Below, one piece after another: positions 9,109-18,984 of a DNA stretch of 32,045 bases. A model generated the notes under the pieces. It made no database searches. It saw only the letters and a program-made list of their open reading frames with translations, and had not been told where the DNA came from. Position 1 is the first letter of the stretch. Each line of letters starts with the position of its first letter. The DNA lies in NCBI GenBank assembly GCA_034698045.1, contig JAQGAU010000281.1, positions 1 to 32,045 on the forward strand, read 5' to 3'. Both the position numbers and the translations under genes were made by a program. The DNA is from Paramacrobiotus richtersi (lineage: Eukaryota > Tardigrada > Eutardigrada > Parachela > Macrobiotidae).

Positions 9109-9565
9109 GTAAATTTCGTTATTTAGTATTGCATAGAATTACTAAGAGCCATAGTCTTAATTCCGCAATCGAAATGAAAAAAGCTGGATAAATCGTACTG
9201 ATTTGTGCACCGAAATTATCGAAAATTCCGACAAGCGACTGCGAACAGCATATGCGAATCAGCATTCATCAACGGTAATTTCTTGTTACGGAAAGCAGTG
9301 CATAGCTGCACGCAGCAATTTTCCTGAAAAATACTGGACATTTTCGAGGGACCGTAAGCGGCGACCGATGGCCAGTTTCGGAATACAACTGCGTTCCTCT
9401 GTTTATTAAGAGCCAGTGCACTACGATAAAAAACGGAGGATATCTGATCAGTATGCTGGGAAGCGACTGTCCTGTTGAATTTTCCTCTTAATAATACGCC
9501 TGGGTATAATTCCATCAATACAGTAATTTCCCTATACATGTGTTTTTTTTCTAGAGATCAGCTAC
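9109..9565 (+). other. Intron remnant downstream of X7
   Basis: Non-coding. It aligns with 906-1,500 and 5,491-5,960 ('gatttgtgcacc', 'ttcatcaacggtaat', 'ggaaagcagtgcata') and has the recurrent motif at 9,412-9,427. The duplication similarity ends where the foldback element begins. Confidence 0.5.
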
Positions 9566-9599
9566 TGTATCTTACCGGATAATTATGGGTGCTGATAGT

Positions 9600-9765
9600 T
9601 CATGGTACTACCAGTGGTACTGGTTCTGGTAATGGTACTGGTACTGGTACTGGTACTGGTACTGGTAATGGTACTGGTACTGGTACTGGTCATGGTACTG
9701 GTAGTGGCACTGTTTATGATACTGGTAGTGGTACTGGTTATGGTACTGGTAGTGGTACTGGTGGT
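9600..9765 (+). repeat. GGTACT-type hexanucleotide array, left arm
   Basis: About 27 units of a six-base repeat, mostly 'ggtact', with interspersed 'ggtaat', 'ggttct', 'ggtcat', 'ggtagt' and 'ggcact'. All six frames translate into low-complexity strings, so any ORF here is an artefact. It forms the outer part of the element's left inverted arm. Confidence 0.9.
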
Positions 9766-10976
9766 GGGCCGCGCCATCAGTTCAAACGTATGAACGGCCT
9801 CTGTCGACACACTAGTAAAAAATTTGCATATAAAAATCATAGAATCAAAAAATAGTTCCACGTTGTAACTGTGCGTAAGACTTGAAAGATTTCGTGCGCA
9901 TATTTTTTGTTGTGGAACCTCTATACTATAGCTGCAAGAAATTGAGTCAAAGACTTTGCAGGTACGTTAATCAGCGAGAATCAGACAAGAAAACTTGCCT
10001 GGTAATTTTCAAGCGCGGTTAGTTCATTCACGCTCATCCTGAGCGCCGAAGCCGTGAACAAATCGTTTGCGGGAAATCGTTCGCTTTCGTCTTAATTATT
10101 CTGCCGGTGAGTGTCATGAACTGCAATGCAGCTTAACCTTTACGGCATTTCATTAGTCAAAGTCCGTGTTTTTTTCATTGTTTGTTAATAACGTATGCTT
10201 GTAGAAAACGGAACCAACTGCTCACTACTTCACGTGCTTTTTTGAACCCAAAAATATTTTTTCCAAGAGCTATTCAGCCTGTTTACGATGTTTCCGCGTT
10301 AGAGACTATTAAAAATTTCCTGGTAAATGACGAACCTATATGAGTTCTTTATCTGTTCGTGCCTTCGGTGAGCGGTGGTTGCACAAAATGGCAAACATAA
10401 GCACGGCAATGATTCCGGCGTGGTGAACAATTTGAAAAAATTCTTGCTAAATTTCACAAATATTTTCAAAACACTTCAAATCATTTTGCTAGTTCTCGGC
10501 AATCTTTTTAGGTTAAAACTGGTTCAGAATTTTCACCGCACATTTGCGCATTTATTGATCTATTGTCCAACCAAATCGGATGGAAACTGGGAGTTTGAAA
10601 GCGGCATTACTGCTTAAACTTTTCGGTTACATTGCGCAACAATTGCCGGTCGTGGAACACGCAAACATACAACAGGACGACGCAGGTCCATCTTGAACTT
10701 ATCTTGTCACAAGCACTCTAGTGCTAGTGAGCATTCCGTTCTGTTTCCTACACGCATACGTTGTTAACAAAACGATCGCAAAAGCAGTGACTTTGACTAG
10801 GGTAACGCTGTGTAGGTTACGCTGCACTACAGTTCACTCACTCAGTAGGATGAATAAGTTGAAAGAAAAACTATACTGGATTGTGGAATTATTTCTTGCT
10901 CCTATGATGTTTATTTGCAAATTTACAATTGTGGTCGATAGAGGTCCGTTCATTTGTTTGAGCTGGTGGCGCGGCC

Positions 10977-11155
10977 CACTACTAGTACCATAACCAGTAC
11001 CACTACCGGTACCATAACCAGTACCATTACCAGTACCAGAACCCGTACCATTACGAGTACCATTACCAGTACCATAACCAGTACCATTACCAGTACCAGA
11101 ACCAGTACCATAACCAGTACCAGAACCAGTACCAGTACCACTGGTAGTACCATGA
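10977..11155 (-). repeat. GGTACT-type hexanucleotide array, right arm (inverted)
   Basis: The reverse complement of the left array: 'agtacc' units with 'attacc', 'agaacc', 'cgtacc' and 'ataacc' variants, about 30 units. The order of variants differs from the left arm, so the arms have expanded or converted independently while keeping the same unit. Confidence 0.9.
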
Positions 11156-11185
11156 ACTAGAAGTACCCGATAATTATAAGACCGG

Positions 11186-11886
11186 TTACAATTTCCCGGC
11201 GTTGGATCCGCACTTGCTGCCCACCGTGGCCAAAATCACACCAAGTATTTCTCCACCACGCAGTTGGTGGCATTGGCTAGCTCGGAGATCAGTTGGATGA
11301 TCCCGCCTGGTGGATTCGCCTCCGGTGATCAGTTTCTATCCCATTTCCATCTCCATCAACTGCTTCATTCCGCTGTGTGCACAGGCCAAGCTGTATGCAG
11401 GCAAACCACTCGAACAGTTTGAAGTAAGCGTCTCTTTTTTCAGTTTCCTTTTCCCGGAGTGGTTTTTGGGCAGTTTAACGTGGAAAGGTTTTCAGTTGCA
11501 TTTTAGTTTGTATGCCCTTCCTTGACCATCAAACTGTTTTCCACATAGGACATGCAGAATTATGTAGAGGTGCATCTGCAGTTACAGTAGTACTGATAAA
11601 TGCGGACCTGACATGTTTCATATTTTTTGATTTCTTGAGTGAGTTCCCAGGCTATTACAGCTGGATTCCACTCATACGTTTCATCATTTTCATTTTCCAT
11701 AATAGAAATTTATGCCGGTTCGCCTCTGTTACTACATTGCCCAGCACTTTGCTGTGTGCATTCTTTCAAGCTTGGTACGCCAAAATGTCTATTAACAAGA
11801 AACGCCGAGCATTAGTAGAAGAACAACTGCGCCTGAACGACGCCCCCAAGGGCAAAGAAAAGAGCAACAAATCACAAAAGAAATGA
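11186..11886 (+). pseudogene. Unidentified spliced-gene-like fragment, membrane then lysine-rich C-terminus
   Basis: I do not recognise the family. A first block (about 11,190-11,431) has coding-like composition. In shifting frames it includes LDPHLLPTVAKITPSI and PISISINCFIPLCAQAK-LYAGKPLEQFE, ending at a donor-like 'gaa|gtaagc'. A second short block after 'ccacatag' at 11,549 reads DMQNYVEVHLQLQ. A third (about 11,735-11,886) reads STLLCAFFQAWYAKMS and INKKRRALVEEQLRLND, ending in a lysine-rich SNKSQKK and TGA. A hydrophobic stretch followed by a basic C-terminus suggests a membrane protein end. It bears no resemblance to DRC11 and sits between the foldback element and the resumption of DRC11 blocks. 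Confidence 0.35.
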
Positions 11887-11964
11887 ACATCTTACCTTGT
11901 TTGATAAGGCCTAGGATTTTTTACAGCAGGTTTGATCAAATTTTGATTAGAATACTGATTTCTG

Positions 11965-12135
11965 CACACAAATGGCGCTTTTGATATTGACGGTTTTTTA
12001 ATTGCCATGGAGCGAATGAAAGCGAGTGGGTTGAATTTGCAGCTGTTTGAGGCAGTTGGTGATTTCCTGCTGTGCATTAGCATTACGATATCCCAGATAC
12101 CCCGGCATCGCAGATACAAATACGTAAGTCTGTGT
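11965..12135 (+). pseudogene. Possible xylulokinase-like N-terminal exon fragment
   Basis: An open stretch reads FDIDGFLIAMERMKASGLNL and then LFEAVGDFL, ending near 'aaatac|gtaagt', a consensus donor. In FGGY-family xylulokinases a helix of the type ALDxxLExMKASGxxF is followed by AVSGxGQQHG. Here the helix fits well, but GQQH is not readable without a frame change. The identification rests on about 20 residues and could be chance. If right, this is a degraded piece of an unrelated metabolic gene caught in the array. Confidence 0.25.
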
Positions 12136-12429
12136 ACCGTTAAATTAGGGTTACATTGCCGCATATAGCGAGTTTTTTCGGCAGTCACACATCTGCAGAT
12201 AAATGTACAAGTTTGAATATATAATGTTTGAATTGTAACTTCTGCTATACATTTGGTTACTCCTAACAAAACACCACGTCATAAAATATTTGCCTCCGAA
12301 GTGCGTAAACTCTAGCAATGTCCCGGTACGTTAGGCTTCGTCCCACAGGAACATACAGACCAATATTACACTGATAACAGAATTAACATGTTATAAGTCC
12401 GTGTCCTTTTACATTCGAAATAATATCAT

Positions 12430-12516
12430 TATCAAGAACCATGGCGGCAAGCGCATCTCGAGTTGGATGCCTTGCTGAACGAGGATCTGTATCAACGTAT
12501 CAAAAACGAGGCCAGC
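12430..12516 (+). pseudogene. DRC11/IQCA1 N-terminal exon X1 (first half)
   Basis: The frame reads WRQAHLELDALLNEDLYQ and then RIKNEAS, open, ending at 'ccagc|gtatgt', a good donor. DRC11 proteins begin with an aromatic-rich W-----LL-LLL-DE segment a few residues from the start, so this is probably the first coding exon. A second copy at 22,744 reads WRQTHLELDDVLAG. The initiator ATG is not evident. Confidence 0.55.
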
Positions 12517-12879
12517 GTATGTTTCGTCTCTAACCGGAAGCTGGTGTGCCTTGACATTATATTCTTTAGGAAAGGTTTTTCCATGCTGGATGGATATTGT
12601 CCCCTTATCTACAACAGTTGTAAAGTCACTCTTCAAGCTTAACAAGCGAAAATCATACTTTTTGGCTGCTAAAACGGCAACTACAGTATATGTATTGCGC
12701 AACCTTACAAAGCCAGCATTACGAGTGTGCAGACAAACTGTGCGTTAACGTAGTGTAGCGGCTAAGAGAACGGCCGATATATGGGATACTGTGTTGCTGG
12801 TAACTGAAAATTAATACATGCCCGTAATTAATTTTTTTTATTTACTTCATTTCATTACATTAATTACTCTTCCTAGTAA
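12517..12879 (+). other. Spacer between forward X1 and the inverted unit
   Basis: No gene recognised. It contains an inverted-orientation recurrent motif at about 12,748-12,762 ('acgtagtgtagcggc'). The boundary with the minus-strand unit lies somewhere between about 12,770 and 12,870. Confidence 0.35.
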
Positions 12880-12935
12880 TTTTGCCTTTCTTCTTCTTTT
12901 TCGGTTTCTGTCCGCCGATACAGTTATCGAGACAG
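12880..12935 (-). pseudogene. DRC11 exon X5 tail, minus strand
   Basis: The reverse complement reads GGQKPKKKKKGK, comparable to IDGQQPKKKKK at the end of X5 at 4,382-4,601. Upstream on the same strand (12,936-12,975) it keeps 'gaatacaactg', typical of the end of the X4-X5 intron. The body of X5 has been deleted between them. Confidence 0.45.
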
Positions 12936-13189
12936 TTGTATTCCTTTGTCGTCAGTCGTGTTGCTGATTATTTTAACTGCCTTTTGTGCAAACTACTCAA
13001 TCCTTCCCCAGAAAACAGCTCATGATCATTACGAATCACTCAACTCTAACGTGTTTTACAAATCGACGAAACTTGTAATAAAATTAAATGGCCGGTGGAA
13101 AATTGCATGTCCACTTCAAGACGCACTGTCATCTGACATAATATTATAAGCAACAATTTCAATAGTAGCAGCATTTTTTGAATCTCACC

Positions 13190-13282
13190 ATTTTTGCCTT
13201 TCCGTTCCTTATCATCCTTTTTCTTCTCCTTCTGCTTTTTATCGCCTTTTTCTAGTCCTTTTACGCCATCTTCTGGCCTTGT
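13190..13282 (-). pseudogene. DRC11 exon X4 lysine-rich tail, minus strand
   Basis: The frame reads EKGDKKQKEKKKDDKERKGK and ends at 'aatg|gtgaga', a donor in the same place as in forward copies (22,579 and 25,385). The IRQWF/EEGGS half is lost. The preceding intron remnant (13,286-13,658) carries the recurrent motif at 13,301-13,315. Confidence 0.5.
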
Positions 13283-13658
13283 CATTACGAATGGAAAAAA
13301 TTGTAGTCCAGCGGCATTTTGGCTCCAACAACGTCATCAGTACATGTGCCAGCATGCATGCATGACAGCAGTAACTAAAAACCTGCAACTGTTAAATTTG
13401 CATTTATCGCTTTTTTTCAGTTTCAGTTACTGTAGCATTTCAGTCTTTCGTTTGCTAATTACTTTTCAGTGCCAATCAACTTTTTAGCATTACGAATCCT
13501 AGCAAACGAGTGCTGTTCCTTGAACAAGTTTCACAGACTTACCCAAAAATGCCCTAATTCAACCGTTTCTGGGAGAAACCGAAGCAGTGTGCGTAATTAA
13601 CGAATCAGTGAAAGCCTTTTTTAAAAATTTATATGTAGATTAAAACAACTTTTGATAC

Positions 13659-13738
13659 CTGGTCCTCTGCTATCGCGCAGATGGTCTTTAATAAGGGACA
13701 GTTGTTTCCGGTAGTGTACATCGTTTTGGCAGTTGCAT
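13659..13738 (-). pseudogene. DRC11 exon X3 3' half, minus strand
   Basis: On the minus strand it reads KNDVHYRKQLSLIKDHLRDS then RGPG, open, ending at the donor 'ccag|gtatca'. The upstream VEEIA half is missing. This is one of the cleaner copies of the HYRKQ segment. Confidence 0.65.
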
Positions 13739-14031
13739 TGTCAGGATGCTTACGAAATCGGACCATAACAATTGCAACATTTCAATAATAAAAGGACTAA
13801 GAACTAAGAGATAATAAAAATAAGGAACTTAGCACCGAGTCGTAACTATCGTTATCAACAAACAACGGACAACGATCATGGCAGGATTAAGTTCAACAGA
13901 AAATAAAATGTATAGGCCTAATTTTATGATAGCCTTCATTTCAAACGATGCAATATTGGAAGACGTATTTTACATGCCAGTTTAGATAATTTTGTACCCA
14001 AATAACAATATTTGTCATCACTAATCCGTTC

Positions 14032-14165
14032 TTGTCCATTCTTGACCCGGACCATCTCCGCTACTGATATCCACGCCTGCCGTGACCTTTCCAGCTGCAG
14101 CAGAATGCCGACCGCCTCCATCACGGGGCATTCCTCCGCCCGCGCACCGCACAGTCGAGCAGAAT
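14032..14165 (-). pseudogene. DRC11 exon X2 copy, minus strand
   Basis: It reads MEAVGILLQLERSRQAW, then VAEMVRVKN. It matches the IQ-like segment of the forward copies at 16,166 and 18,985. The FDD-LQ start and the RDAALRIQ end are absent. Confidence 0.65.
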
Positions 14166-14254
14166 GCACAGTATAAAGTGATATCCTGACTATAGTACAG
14201 ATAGATGGAAGCCACAGTTAGTGACGGTAAAATATTATTATTAGCTAGATATTT

Positions 14255-15170
14255 GCGGAATTCGTACAACGGGTCAAAACCTTAAAACGGATTTCCCCCT
14301 GGACATTTTGGTTTTATATACAAAATTTTCTGATGATAAGCGGGATAACGGTTGATCTATGCCTCGATCTCTGGATGCTCGCTTTATGGTGTTTCTCAGT
14401 CCGAGCTCCCTAGCTGCCAAAACAGACATCGTGTCATACCGCAGATCGCGATTCTGGTTGAAAGCTTTTTGTAAAACAAGTGTCCCACTGGTAATTTTGC
14501 TGGTCTTTTGGCTTAGGACTTGTAAAAACATATTCTAGAACATATAATTCCTTTGAGCGATGTGAACAAATTGTGCGATTACTGCCATAAATCCAACGTA
14601 TGCTTCAGTCGGAACGGCTGGCACATATTCCAACTGAATATTTGTGAGTTTGTCAACGCACTGTGATCACAATCGTTTTGATCTTGAGTGATCGTTAATT
14701 GATCATTGATTTTAATGTGTCACGCAGTAACCGGGCTGTGTCATTCATCGGAAGTCGTAGAGGAAGTGCCTCCAATATCCGCGTGCATAATATGGTGTCT
14801 ACACCGCAATGTACATCAAATAGTGATCTTACTGGAAAATCGTAGCACAGTGGCTTATGAGCTTGGGGCAGTTCACTCTAACAATAAGTCTCTAACCAAC
14901 ATACTGCATAATATATGTATAGTCTGCAGATGGAAACTGATTTTCAACAGTTATATATTTTTAACTCTTTGGAACGAAAATTTGCTCTCCGATCTTTTCA
15001 TTACTATTGAGATGTTTTTACGATTGAAATGCTGGCCTACTTTGCACAATGTCATAACCATTGCCGATCAGTGCTGACAGTGCAACTGTGAATAAGGTCG
15101 TGCTGCCGCAACACCATTCATGGCGGTTTAAAATACTTAAAACAACGAGAAAGATGTCGCTTTACAGTAG
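14255..15170 (+). other. Mixed post-X5 and X2-X3 spacer, no gene
   Basis: 14,255-14,330 matches post-X5 introns. 14,725-14,800 ('gcagtaaccgg', 'gaagtgcct') matches 26,304-26,370. 14,834-14,854 is an inverted recurrent motif. The longest ORFs (123 codons at 14,706 on the plus strand, 85 codons at 14,274-14,531 on the minus strand) show no recognisable domain and look like chance. Confidence 0.4.
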
Positions 15171-15425
15171 ATGAGGAATGCCTGCCGGGGGTTGCATAGT
15201 CGGCATTTACTGTATAGTGCTTAAATGTCGGCATTTATAACAGACTTGGCTGAGCCGGTGGTTATTTGCCGTAATTTTTGGGAACGCCGGTCTCTGGATA
15301 ACAGTGTCAATCCGGATTTTGACGTGATGTTGCCACGGCTGAAAAACGGGAGGAACTGCAGAGTAAATATACGGCTGGAACTGGATTATTTTAAGCTGGC
15401 AATAGAGCGAAAAAGAAGAAAAAAG
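15171..15425 (+). pseudogene. DRC11/IQCA1 exon X5 copy
   Basis: After 'tttacagtag' it starts with the exon's opening bases. It then reads SAFITDLAEP, FWERRSLDNS, VNPDFDV and, after a deletion, LELDYFKLAIERK with a basic end. 'gtcggcattta' occurs twice (15,199 and 15,227), a small duplication within the exon. The donor position reads GGCAC where other copies have GGTAC. An 82-codon reading frame survives, but it skips the KAEKREEL core. Confidence 0.65.
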
Positions 15426-15801
15426 GCACAGTTCTCCGGAAGAGCAATATTCGGTGGCATTAAAATGTTATAATTAGTTCGAAGCTACCAATTAACCTGT
15501 TACATAAGTCAGTGCGGAAGACAATGCGGTATTCGTACAGCGGATCAAAACCAAAGATTGACATTTGGTTGTAGTTTAGTTGTGCTTATAATGAGATACA
15601 TACTGGTCATTCTCTGTGGATGTCACTGGATGATCAGTTACATTCTGCAGTGAATCGTAGTGCAGCGGCAGTGTAGTAAAACCCCCATCATACCTTCCCA
15701 CCGTAATTACCACTTGATCATGCATTAAAAAATGATTGTAGTTGTACGCGCGTTTTTGGAAAAAAATTATCGCACTTGTAAAATTTTATTCTCATCTGCA
15801 G
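15426..15801 (+). other. Post-X5 intron remnant
   Basis: Non-coding and closely parallel to 25,863-26,235. It has an inverted recurrent motif at 15,653-15,669 and ends 'catctgcag', an acceptor. Confidence 0.5.
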
Positions 15802-15864
15802 TTGGATAGAAACTTCCATGGTGTAATCACCACTTTCACCCAACAGCGTGTTGCGTCGCTGACC
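15802..15864 (+). pseudogene. Candidate DRC11 exon X8 (C-terminal AAA helix)
   Basis: A 63-base open stretch lies between 'catctgcag' and 'gtaagt'. It reads LDRNFHGV and then ITTFTQQRVASLT. In IQCA1 the C-terminal lid of the AAA domain has a segment like SVLTDQRILQLT, which TTFTQQRVASLT resembles. Two weaker counterparts follow X5 copies at about 26,236 and 3,480. The order (after X5, without X6 or X7) fits only if those exons were deleted, so the assignment is uncertain. Confidence 0.4.
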
Positions 15865-15936
15865 GTAAGTTTGTTGTTCGTGTCGGGTGCCATTGCTGTC
15901 AGTTTTCTGATCTGTGATGTGTCGGCCTAACTGTGT

Positions 15937-16012
15937 CTACGACACTTCCAAATTTTTCGTAAATTTGAAACAAAGACCAAATTGTCCATCCGCAAAAGCG
16001 TCCGTTTCCACG
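15937..16012 (+). pseudogene. DRC11/IQCA1 N-terminal exon X1 (second half)
   Basis: It reads FQIFRKFETKTKLSIRKS. Shifting frame at 'catccgcaa' gives HPQKR. DRC11 proteins have YIQIFRxLExxYDQxVHPQKRxxIRxVLD near residue 50, a very recognisable match. A one-base shift separates the two halves. Other copies are at 22,744-22,910 and 26,810-26,865. Confidence 0.65.
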
Positions 16013-16165
16013 GGACTATATAAACTAATCGCATTCCAACATGAAATATAATGTAAGCCATTATATGAATGATATCTTTTGACAAGGTTAGATCCATGTT
16101 TATGAAGCTGGGGCCACATTTATGTTGATTCATGACTAGAATGATGTACGAATGTCTGTAGTGCG

Positions 16166-16534
16166 ATAACTGCGGGTCTCGAATTCGAAACGAATCCAGA
16201 TACAGTACGTGGGCGTGGCCAAACGAAATGTGGTTCGCGAAGCCACTTTTTGAAGTGCCTTCGACAACCTGCAGGAACGCAAACATTCTGTTGCGGAAAT
16301 TCCTGGAAGAGCGGAACAGCATCCTGGTGCGGAAGCGCGGCAGCCGGACGGCGGGGGTCACCGCGGAGGAGGCGGCCGGCATTCTGTTGCAGCTGGAAAG
16401 GTCACGGCAGGTGTGGCACACGTTGTGACCGGAGATGATCTGTGTCAAGAATGACCAAGTTGCGATGAGAAGCGGTGGTTGCCGGAGCATATCCAGCATG
16501 GCAGCAGCCAGATGCGGCGCTGAGGATTCAAATG
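16166..16534 (+). pseudogene. DRC11/IQCA1 exon X2 copy, near full length
   Basis: The frames give a 5' block shared with 18,985 ('ggtctcgaattcgaa' start). Then come FDN-LQ, FLEERNSILVRKRGSR, EEAAGILLQLERSRQVW, VKND and, near the end, the RDAALRIQ-equivalent. The DRC11 order is FDDVLQDLKL, xPRYFxEE, then the IQ-like ERxRQGRxRA, then AAxRIQ. It ends 'aatg|gttacg', a donor-like site. GC content is much higher than in the flanks. At least three frameshifts disable it. Confidence 0.7.
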
Positions 16535-18487
16535 GTTACGATGCGAAAGTCCGTCACCATTTACAAATATCCAAAATAAAATGTTGCTATTTAATATTTA
16601 TGTATAAAATTGTCTGAATTGCTATCATGTAAAATACCTTTCAAAAATTTGCCGTTTGAATGTCGTTTGGATGAAGCGAATTTCCGGGCCTGTTTCAGAA
16701 TAACATATTTTCCACAGTACAGTATACGTATTAATAAGCGACAGCCCTAACAATATGTTAATACCGTAACAGCCGGAGTTGAATGTTCCCTGCAACATTA
16801 ACTGTTGTGTGTAGTGTAATGGCTGTACGACCCGACGATTTGTACTGCTGTAATTAGACAAATTCGTAACTTGCCTATCTGTTATATTACTATACATTTT
16901 TTTCCAGGGTTTGTACGTGCATATTTGATACCTAACTATGTGTTTGTGTGTTATGCTATTAGTTTGCTTTACGATAATCAAGTTAACTCTTAATTATTCG
17001 TCCGCAATATGTATAAGACATGCGACATGCGACATTTTTTCTTTCCTTTATGGTTGTATGTCGTCTCTGCTAACAACTTATCATCATAGCGTTTGTATGT
17101 AATCAAAGCACGAAGATGGTCAGAAGCTACTATTGCTTGTAAAAAAGAATCCTATGCAGACTGACATATTACCTAACCAGCGATTACCTCTGTGGAAAAA
17201 CCGAAATAACAATCACGAAACAAATCGGACAAAATAATGTGCACAGAATTTTTTTTTCGACAGATTTTAAGGCGCAAAAAGCGTAGCGTTGCGAAGCTAG
17301 TTTCTGCCTGCAGTGATTATCCCCCACGGTAATTTGATTTCCGCTGCAGCAAAAGCATTGGGGGGAAGGGTAGCATATTACGACCAGCGTAAAAAAACAT
17401 GCATATTAAGCCCGGGCTGTCGAAGTACAGATAATGAATTAAAATGGAGGTGAAACTGTTTGGCAATGCTGTTCTTATTGTTGGCAGTTGACTATTCGTA
17501 TCAGACTATTTGCTACGATTTCTCTTGTACTCGTATACGTATGTAACTTATATAAGCTGTATAACATTCTTTTTATACACTTCCGTATCTGTTGTAGCTA
17601 AGCCGCGGTAAGCATTCCCATGATCAGTGTTCGTAATGCTTTTCAATTCTTTTTGTTTAAACGAATCTTTTTTATAAATACATATCGCGTGACAACCAGA
17701 ATTTTGTAACTGGATAATCACTTCCATTTTATACGACTTTAACTAGATGATTAGCGTGAATTGTTTCAATGGTTTTGGAGGTAACTGCGCAACTGAAAGT
17801 AGATACAGTGCGTGTCGGAAGAAACTCGAAATGCTTGTCGTTGGCTCTAAAAGCCTGCGGTACCGCTTTTGTTATTTCTTCCGGAAGTTCATAATTACTT
17901 CGTATATTTTGTGTTTTTGGAAGTTTAAGCAGCAGCTACAGCACTACAAAAATGCGTTGAGCATGTTAAAAAAAGTGAAAACCGTTTTCTGACAATTTGT
18001 TTTAATTATTTTTACGGTATTGCATTTCATGCATCCAGGTCACTCGGAAATGAATTTTGACGCCAATGTTCTACGATTTTTCACATGCACTACAGTATTA
18101 TACAATCGCGGCAGCGTTTCTCATTGCGGCGTTGCATATTCGGTCGTATCACCAGCATTACCGAAATGAAGCATCTCCGCAATTGTGTATTGTACAATTG
18201 TTCGTTCTGTGCACGGCTTTCTGTTCCCGCCGGTGTTCTGTACACAGTCTGCGCGGATCATCAACAGTGACTAGCACTGACTACATATGCACAAATTATT
18301 CATATTTTGTTTCATTTTATCACTTTCTTTTAGATTAATTCATTCGTGTTCAATTAATTGTATTTGTTTGTTCGTTTTATTCCATCCAGTGTTCATATGT
18401 CATTTATATGTTGTAGCATCCTTTTGCATGTCAGGACAAGGAGCTGTTGAAAAACAGGATGTGGAAAGTGCCTTTAATGACCAGAAG
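16535..18487 (+). other. Long gene-poor interval
   Basis: 16,560-16,640 is X2-X3 intron remnant shared with 19,340-19,440. 17,130-17,245 matches 23,170-23,300. 16,650-17,120, 17,260-17,740 and most of 17,990-18,450 hold nothing I recognise. ORFs at 17,747-17,992 (81 codons) and 18,057-18,338 (93 codons) show no known motif. A recurrent-motif relative is at 18,062-18,082. Confidence 0.4.
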
Positions 18488-18707
18488 GTTTGGGTCATGT
18501 TCGAGAGCTGTTTAGAAAGACGAGTGGTGTCCGTGCACCTGCAGTCCTCGGCATCCTGTTATAGCTGGAAAGGTCACTCAGGCGTGGATCATTGTAGCGG
18601 ATCTGATCCAGGTCAAGAAAGACGAGGGACGGATTGCAGTTATGAGGCGGCGGCTGCCGGAGCAGTTTACGCAGCAACAGCGAGATGCGGCGTTGAGGAT
18701 TCAGATG
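18488..18707 (+). pseudogene. DRC11/IQCA1 exon X2 copy with intact 3' end
   Basis: The 5' half is scrambled (ERRVVSVHL in place of FLEERNSILV). From about 18,560 one frame is open: IAGKVTQAW, LIQVKKDEGR, IAVMRRRLPEQFTQQQ, RDAALRIQM. It ends at 'cagatg|gtgagc', a good donor. AALRIQ is the start of the second IQ motif (DRC11: AAVRIQKVWRGYLQRK), which would continue in the next exon. It is the best source for the 3' end of X2. Confidence 0.7.
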
Positions 18708-18984
18708 GTGAGCAGAGGAAGTCCGCTTTCGGTTAAATTATCCACATAATATAGTATTATTTATTTGTAAAATGCTTAAAACTGCTTTTCTATGGTGTTC
18801 TTATTGTTGAGTTCAAACTGCACTATTCGTATGATCATATATATCAGACTGTTAATTTTGCAGTTTGGCACTGTTCACTTGGTAACCTGTATCTCGATGC
18901 TCGCAGCTCGATGCGTTGAAAAAGCAAATTACTCAATAATACTTGAGAATAATGTACGTATGTCTGTAGTGCGATAATTAGGGG

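Larger units (their letters stand above)
9566..11185. mobile_element. Foldback (long terminal inverted repeat) element, non-autonomous
   Basis: The two ends are inverted copies of each other over about 280 bases. Outermost is ATAATTAT on both sides (about 9,580 and 11,171), then GGGT-, then 'agttcatggtactacc' inverted as 'ggtagtaccatgaact', then a hexanucleotide array. Inside the array is a unique arm: 9,766-9,850 is complementary to about 10,883-10,980, including 'gggccgcgcca' against 'tggcgcggccc' and 'atgaacgg' against 'ccgttcat'. The 1-kb interior (9,860-10,870) has no recognisable transposase, and its longest ORF (10,375-10,617, 80 codons) matches nothing I know. ATAATTAT is itself palindromic, so I cannot tell a target duplication from the element's own end. 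Confidence 0.8.
12860..14250 (-). repeat. Inverted DRC11 unit (X2-X3-X4-X5 on the minus strand)
   Basis: Reading the minus strand from 14,165 downward, the blocks X2, X3, X4 tail and X5 tail occur in the same order and with the same intron remnants as in the forward units. At 14,255 forward-strand post-X5 sequence ('gcggaattcgtacaacgggt') resumes, matching 15,530 and 25,970, so the right inversion boundary lies between about 14,170 and 14,255. Confidence 0.65.

Noticed and set aside
9583..9861. Long ORFs on both strands through the hexanucleotide array (Val/Leu-rich or Thr/Ser-rich proteins)
   Set aside because: They arise because a six-base repeat keeps every frame open or closed throughout. 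Composition is purely periodic, and the same occurs in the inverted arm at 10,950-11,160.
15927..16499. 190-codon minus-strand ORF
   Set aside because: It lies antisense to the X1 and X2 blocks, which match DRC11 on the plus strand. Its own translation shows no recognisable domain, and the corresponding antisense frame is not kept at 18,985.
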